Program-made: the position numbers and the translations under genes
From: Candidatus Neomicrothrix sp. UBA7884
GTDB taxonomy: Bacteria > Actinomycetota > Acidimicrobiia > Acidimicrobiales > MedAcidi-G1
Length of the DNA: 64,000 bases
Assembly: GCA_002501135.1 (NCBI GenBank)
Contig: DLRQ01000090.1
Coordinates: 1 to 64,000 of the forward strand
Direction: 5' to 3'
Shown: positions 60,297-64,000 of the stretch, piece by piece
Layout of the letters: every line of letters starts with the position of its first letter
Position numbering within the stretch: position 1 is the first letter of the stretch
The notes under the pieces: generated by a model
What the model was told of the DNA's origin: nothing
Databases searched by the model: none
The model's input: the letters and a program-made list of their open reading frames with translations, nothing else

Positions 60297-60302
60297 ACGC
60301 TA
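60297..60302 (-). promoter_or_regulatory. -10 box of the basic protein gene (leaderless)
   Basis: TAGCGT on the minus strand, 8 bases before ATG 60288; it overlaps a possible upstream TTG 60297, which argues against that start. Confidence 0.5.
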
Positions 60303-60363
60303 GCCGTCAGGAGGGGGATGGCGACCTGAACGTCGTGGACTTTCCGGGGATGCATCCACCCCT

Positions 60364-60391
60364 TGTGTAGATAACGAATGTTATCATCTAT
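60364..60391 (+). other. dif-like Xer recombination site
   Basis: A 28-bp 11-6-11 site: left arm TGTGTAGATAA (60364-60374), centre CGAATG, right arm TTATCATCTAT (60381-60391). The arms show the ATAA-N6-TTAT core of bacterial dif sites and an inverted repeat GATAAC-gaat-GTTATC. It lies 37 bases before the recombinase gene. It could also be an operator, so the call is tentative. Confidence 0.4.
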
Positions 60392-60427
60392 TCCTGTGAA
60401 CTACCCGAGCGATACGACAGCACCGAG

Positions 60428-61453
60428 ATGACCTATCGAGAACTGCCCACCCCTGAAGAGATGTCGCCCTCTTTCCACGAATGGCTCAAATGGCTTCCCC
60501 TGCATGAGGACAAGCCCACCTCGACGGTGCGTGCGTACAGCCAGGGGGTTCGAAGGGTTGTCTCCTATGCGGAGTTGAGGCCCGGCAACTTCGGGCCAGA
60601 CAGCCTCAACCAGGCCTCACTGACAGATGTTGTGAGGGATCTCCGAGCCAGCAATGAGGTCTCCAAGGCCACCCTCAACCAGACCCTCGCTGCTCTCAAG
60701 TCCTACTTCGACTTCTGTCTGGCCGACCGGCTTGTGGATTCCGTCCCCGATGTAAACCGGATTCGGAAAATTGCCAGACTGAATGTTCCACAGGCTGACC
60801 CCGAGTATTTCCGGCCCGGCGAAATCCGTGACCTCTACGAGACTGCCATCAGGCCTCTTGATGGAGCCAGCAGGGTCAGATGGCCCGTGAGAGATCTTGC
60901 CATGTGCGCGTTTCTTGCGATTCTGGGTCTGAGGGCGGCCGAGTTGACCGCAGCTGACAATGGCTGGGTAACCAGAGAACGCCTCGACGACAGAGCAGGA
61001 CGGGCGACATGGATGATGCAGGTTCTCGGAAAGGGTCGCAGGGTTCGTCACCTCCCTCTCTCTGCTGAGCTGATCGATGCCAACGTGCGCTGGCAGGCAG
61101 AACGGGAGGAACGCTTTGGGCCAGCCCGTTCCGATGAACCCCTCTTTCTCACAAACGACGGCGAGCGCTTCAACTACAGACGTCTGCGCTACTGGCTCCT
61201 CACCATCAACCGGCAGGCTGCTCTTCGCGACCGCTCCCTGCACTCACTTCGTCACACGGCGGGCGTGCAGTTGGCCGCAGAAGGAGTTCCCATGAACGTG
61301 ATTCAGAGCCTTCTCGGCCACGCCAGCATCGCCACCACAGGCATCTACACGGCTCTCGCCGGCGGCGAGCTGGTAGGTGTCGTCTCGAAATCGGGGGCGA
61401 ACACGCTTCTCGGCAGCGCCCTTGCCTCTGATGACGGTGGCACCGACCGGTGA
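60428..61453 (+). CDS. Tyrosine recombinase, XerC/D type
   Basis: A 341-aa site-specific recombinase. The N-terminal SAM-like core-binding domain spans about 13-115. The catalytic domain has R169 (LGLRAAEL), K202 (GKGRRVR), H272-x-x-R275 (HSLRHTAG), H298 (LLGHAS) and nucleophile Y307 (TGIYTAL); all six are present. The size and HSLRH are Xer-like, though longer than usual XerD (about 300 aa). No phage or plasmid genes are nearby, and a dif-like site is just upstream. Its stop overlaps the start of the AlgH gene (GTGA). Confidence 0.87.
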   Translation: MTYRELPTPEEMSPSFHEWLKWLPLHEDKPTSTVRAYSQGVRRVVSYAELRPGNFGPDSLNQASLTDVVRDLRASNEVSKATLNQTLAALKSYFDFCLADRLVDSVPDVNRIRKIARLNVPQADPEYFRPGEIRDLYETAIRPLDGASRVRWPVRDLAMCAFLAILGLRAAELTAADNGWVTRERLDDRAGRATWMMQVLGKGRRVRHLPLSAELIDANVRWQAEREERFGPARSDEPLFLTNDGERFNYRRLRYWLLTINRQAALRDRSLHSLRHTAGVQLAAEGVPMNVIQSLLGHASIATTGIYTALAGGELVGVVSKSGANTLLGSALASDDGGTDR

Positions 61454-61998
61454 ACAGCTCCACGAGGGCCAGGTTGTTGGTAGCCACGCCCGACATGGCC
61501 GACCCCAACTTCACTAGGACCGTGCTCCTCATGCTAGAACACAATGACGATGGCGCTCTGGGGCTGGTCCTGAACCGCCCGCTCCAGGTTTCGGCAGCAG
61601 ATGCAGTACCCCCCTGGGCTGACCTTCTTGAACCTCCGGGCATGCTCCACATGGGAGGCCCGGTGTCAGAGGGAACGATCGTGGGCATCGGGCTGGCACC
61701 AGCGAGTGGACACCCGTGCGTCACGCCCCTGCTTGGCTCCATTGGGCTGCTGGACCTTCACGACGATCCCGGTGACGATCCCGGTGTGACGTCAGTGCGC
61801 CTCTTTTCCGGATATGCGGGGTGGTCAGCGGGGCAGCTCGAGGTGGAGTTGGCAGTCGGATCCTGGTTCGTACTTGAAGCCCAGCCTGCCGACGTCACCA
61901 CGGCCGATGCCGAGGGCCTGTGGTCAAGCGTGCTGAGAAGGCAGGGAGGGCTGCTCGCGCAGCTGGCCACCTACCCCGACGATCCGTCGCTCAACTGA
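61450..61998 (+). CDS. YqgE/AlgH family protein
   Basis: A 182-aa protein of the AlgH/UPF0301 family. Typical blocks are LLVATPDMADPNFTRTVLLMLEHNDDGALGLVLNRPL (9-45), MGGPVSEG near 64-71 and RLFSGYAGWSAGQLEVE near 117-133. Function is poorly defined; a role in transcription or protein quality control has been suggested for relatives. GTG 61450 overlaps the recombinase stop, so it is translationally coupled. Confidence 0.9.
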   Translation: MNSSTRARLLVATPDMADPNFTRTVLLMLEHNDDGALGLVLNRPLQVSAADAVPPWADLLEPPGMLHMGGPVSEGTIVGIGLAPASGHPCVTPLLGSIGLLDLHDDPGDDPGVTSVRLFSGYAGWSAGQLEVELAVGSWFVLEAQPADVTTADAEGLWSSVLRRQGGLLAQLATYPDDPSLN

Positions 61999-62013
61999 AC
62001 CGAACGGGCACTT

Positions 62014-62274
62014 TCAGGACCTGATCTCCACAGGGCTTCCAGGCGACAACTTCACAAGACGCGCCCCGTCGTATCATTCGGGCGAACCGGTAGAGCAACC
62101 TCGAGCATTTCACCCAGGTCCCGGAGCACCACGACGACACGGGCCCCGGCAAAAGGGACCAGGGTTGGGAAGATCCCACCACGGTTCATCAGCATCGGCA
62201 GTCCGGAATGTCTCAAGCAGCCCGACCGAGGCGGTTGCGACGGTGAAGGGGACATCGGGAGTCGGGTCGGCCAT
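62014..62274 (-). pseudogene. Frameshifted small gene of unknown function
   Basis: On the minus strand, three frames with GC-rich third positions follow one another without overlap of function: MADPTPDVPFTVATASVGLL from ATG 62274 to about DEPWWDLP, then VPFAGARVVVVLRDLGEMLE to about NDTTG, then ARLVKLSPGSPVEIRS ending at TGA 62014. Joined, they make a plausible protein of about 85 aa. Two frameshifts, real or from the assembly, would explain this. It lies 13 bases after the small lipoprotein frame on the same strand. Confidence 0.4.
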
Positions 62275-62287
62275 GTCGACCTCATGT

Positions 62288-62446
62288 TCAGTTGTCGTCG
62301 ATGGGACAGTCGACGTGGTCGTTGCAGGCGGGGCCGAGGCTGATCATGCCGACACGCTCTGCCCGCGGTTCCTCGTTGGCGCAACCCAGCAGGAGTCCGG
62401 GTGGGAGCAGCATTGCCGTGATGGGGATCCGAATTAGGTAACCCAC
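62288..62446 (-). CDS. Small putative lipoprotein
   Basis: A 52-aa frame from GTG 62446. The hydrophobic stretch IPITAMLLPPGLLLGC is a good lipoprotein signal with lipobox LLG-C at about residue 23, leaving a 30-residue acidic mature peptide with two further cysteines (PACNDHVDCPIDDN). The ribosome site is uncertain: GGGGGAG abuts the GTG. ATG 62413 is another possible start but would cut the signal short. Together with the frameshifted gene it accounts for the 480-base gap between AlgH and DnaQ. Confidence 0.4.
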   Translation of the reverse strand: MGYLIRIPITAMLLPPGLLLGCANEEPRAERVGMISLGPACNDHVDCPIDDN

Positions 62447-62450
62447 CTCC

Positions 62451-62471
62451 CCCTTCTACCCGCCAGAAGGG
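62451..62471 (-). terminator. Hairpin after the DnaQ-like gene
   Basis: A 7-bp stem (CCCTTCT / AGAAGGG) with a 7-base loop starts 7 bases after the exonuclease stop on the minus strand. No U-run follows; it may attenuate readthrough into the small lipoprotein frame. Confidence 0.35.
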
Positions 62472-62477
62472 CAAAGA

Positions 62478-63068
62478 TCAGGTGGAGACCCCGGATCGCC
62501 GCCTGGATCTACCAGTGGGCAGGAGTTGATGGTCTGGCGGAATGAAAGGAGGAACCGCACGCGGCACCGCCCCCCGATCGAGTAGCCGTACAAGCACGCC
62601 CGCCAGTGCCCGGCTGTCGTCGAGGGCCCTGTGGGCACCGTCCAACTCAACGCCGAGCGCCTGAGACAGGTCACTAAGGCGCCCGGGGAATCCCAGGCCC
62701 CGGGCCATCGGCACGGTGTCGACTGCCGAGAGTGAGAGCGGTCCGAGTCCCGCACGGGCCCACTCGGCTGTCACAAAGCCCACGTCAAACGAGGCGTTGT
62801 GTGCAACGGGAACACAGCCTGCCAGCTCAGCCATGAGGTCACCAGCAACCTCGCTGAAGGTAGGTGCATCGACCAGCAGGTTTGGACGGATGCCGTGAAT
62901 GTCGATCCTTCCCAGGTCTGGGGTGCCCGCATCGATGAGGGTGCTCCACTCCCCCACCGTCTCTCCGGCGGGCGTCACCTTCACGACAGCTATCTCGATC
63001 ACACGGGCACGGCGAGAATCGAGTCCGGTCGTCTCGACATCGAAGCAGGAATACACCGTGTCGGACAT
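62478..63068 (-). CDS. DnaQ-type 3'-5' exonuclease
   Basis: DEDDh exonuclease of about 196 aa. ExoI is CFDVETTGLD (D10, E12), ExoII is HNASFDVGF near 89-97 and ExoIII is GAHRALDDSRA with the general-base histidine near 139. The domain resembles DNA polymerase III epsilon or oligoribonuclease-like trimmers. ATG 63068 gives the family start; the frame continues to 63371 through sequence that belongs to the divergent transporter gene. Confidence 0.9.
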   Translation of the reverse strand: MSDTVYSCFDVETTGLDSRRARVIEIAVVKVTPAGETVGEWSTLIDAGTPDLGRIDIHGIRPNLLVDAPTFSEVAGDLMAELAGCVPVAHNASFDVGFVTAEWARAGLGPLSLSAVDTVPMARGLGFPGRLSDLSQALGVELDGAHRALDDSRALAGVLVRLLDRGAVPRAVPPFIPPDHQLLPTGRSRRRSGVST

Positions 63069-63178
63069 CAGGGGAGGAACGAGCCGGTAGGCGGTTGAGA
63101 TTCCCCATGGCTGACCATGCCGGGACCGTAGTCGCCCGGTGCGGCCGTAACGGCCCTGCTGCCGGTACGGTCCCGCCG

Positions 63179-64000
63179 GTGACAGGCACCGACGGCGCAA
63201 CAGGCACCCACCCGCACGAGGCTCTGCAGCGCCGGTCTCTACGGGTGCTGATGGCCGGACTGATTCCTGCTGGTGCTGCCATGACCGGCGCCTACTCGGC
63301 TGCAGCGGTTCTGGGCGAGGACCTGACCGGTAGTGAGTTGCTGGGTGGCCTCGCAGCATCCGGGATGACAACCGGGTCGGCTCTGGCGATCCTTCCTCTG
63401 GCGCGCCTCATGTCCAGTAGGGGTCGACGGCCTGGCCTGTTGGTGGGCTATCTGGTGGCGGCCATCGGAGCGACAATGTGCATGTTGGCGGCCGTTACCG
63501 GGTGGTACTCGCTGCTCATACCCGGGATGCTCGGGGTGGGCTCAGGTAACGCAGCCAACCTTGCGGCTCGATACGCAGCGGCCGACCTTGCTCCCGAGGT
63601 CGGGCGTGCACGGGCAATCGGAACCCTTGTATGGGCCTCAACAATCGGGGCGGTAGTCGGGCCGTCCATCGGGTTCGGTCCTGCAAAGTCGCTGGCCACT
63701 TCAGTCGGGACATCCGAGCTTGCGGGTCCCTACATGTTCGCGACGGCCCTGTTCCTGACAGCAGCCCTCGTTGTCGGCAGGTGGCTGAGGCCAGACCCCC
63801 TGGTGGTTGCCGGTGGTGCCGGTGGTGTCGGCGGTAGCGACACAAGCGAGGGTCGTCACCTGATTGACGCCGCACGCACTCTCGCTGTGTCGGCAACCGG
63901 GCGTCTGGCCGCGCTCTCAATGGTCGTGGGGCACGTTGTCATGGTGGGTGTCATGACCATGACCCCACTGCACCTTCGTGAAGGGGCCCATCAACTGGAG
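63179..64000 (+). CDS. Major facilitator superfamily transporter (partial)
   Basis: An open frame runs from GTG 63179 to the window end with no stop (274 codons). It encodes consecutive membrane segments: about 24-43 (VLMAGLIPAGAAMTGAYSAAAVL), 55-75, 87-105, 109-130 and so on, with the loop RLMSSRGRRPGL between spans 2 and 3 that matches the MFS motif A (G-x-x-x-D/R-x-x-G-R-R). ATG 63107 in the same frame would add 24 residues. Substrate unknown; the 3' end lies beyond the window. Confidence 0.82.
   Translation, partial: MTGTDGATGTHPHEALQRRSLRVLMAGLIPAGAAMTGAYSAAAVLGEDLTGSELLGGLAASGMTTGSALAILPLARLMSSRGRRPGLLVGYLVAAIGATMCMLAAVTGWYSLLIPGMLGVGSGNAANLAARYAAADLAPEVGRARAIGTLVWASTIGAVVGPSIGFGPAKSLATSVGTSELAGPYMFATALFLTAALVVGRWLRPDPLVVAGGAGGVGGSDTSEGRHLIDAARTLAVSATGRLAALSMVVGHVVMVGVMTMTPLHLREGAHQLE

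Noticed and set aside
60364..61453. Integrase as a marker of a prophage or integrative element
   Set aside because: No att duplication, tRNA gene, phage, plasmid or cargo genes nearby; the flanking genes are housekeeping.
1..64000. CRISPR arrays, rRNA, tRNA, insertion sequences
   Set aside because: None seen: no regularly spaced repeats, no tRNA-like cloverleaf with T-loop consensus in the gaps, and no transposase frames.

Overview
The window looks like chromosomal DNA of a high-GC actinobacterium, most probably of the class Acidimicrobiia (an inference from gene content and order, not from a marker-gene search). The evidence is a complete Pup-proteasome locus, a mycothione reductase, a fused FO synthase for coenzyme F420, a GarA-type FHA protein beside gcvH and MerR genes, many GTG starts, and promoters whose -10 box (TANNNT) sits only 6-8 bases before the start codon, as in the leaderless genes of mycobacteria. 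Nearly everything is housekeeping DNA; I see no prophage, insertion sequence, CRISPR array, rRNA or tRNA.

Layout. 1-5 kb: gcvH, a GarA-like FHA protein, an FtsR-like MerR, a divergent purine phosphoribosyltransferase, a bifunctional-nuclease-domain protein, a second MerR, a nuclease-like small protein and gcvT. This keeps the order Rv1826-Rv1830 of Mycobacterium tuberculosis with extra genes inserted. 5-14.6 kb: class II aldolase-like protein, aroC, acyl-CoA synthetase, mycothione reductase, acyl-CoA dehydrogenase and gcvP, the last preceded by a tandem glycine riboswitch. 14.8-18.8 kb: nucleotidyltransferase, a nucleotidase-like HAD protein, a small membrane protein, a 750-base gene-free stretch that looks like a large structured RNA on the minus strand, a membrane protein and a glycerophosphodiesterase. 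18.8-28.4 kb: pyruvate kinase with a K+-independent signature, mobA, rhodanese, RNase D, a small charged protein, a CLC transporter and glcDEF. 28.4-36.2 kb (minus strand): LOG-family hydrolase, fbiC, transaldolase, transketolase and a FIST sensor protein.

36.3-53.8 kb is the proteasome region on the plus strand: dacB, three small membrane proteins, trmI, a lipoprotein protease, (minus) ferredoxin, then mpa/arc, dop, pup, prcB, prcA, pafA, pafB, pafC, lepB, tatA, tatC, helY and a DAGK-C-terminal-like protein. PafA ligates Pup to targets, Mpa unfolds them into the PrcBA core, Dop removes Pup, and PafBC is a WYL-domain regulator pair. 53.9-64 kb: M20 amidohydrolase, a tandem ThyX-like protein, an acidic zinc-ribbon protein, GNAT, Nudix, enoyl-CoA hydratase, a very basic protein, a Xer-type recombinase with a dif-like site just upstream, AlgH/YqgE, a small lipoprotein and a frameshifted gene, a DnaQ-type exonuclease and the start of an MFS transporter that runs off the end.

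The most unusual items are the candidate large RNA at about 16.95-17.35 kb next to a small membrane protein gene, the ThyX duplication whose two halves keep complementary motifs, the recombinase/dif-like pair, and the very consistent leaderless promoter architecture, which I used to correct many start codons.
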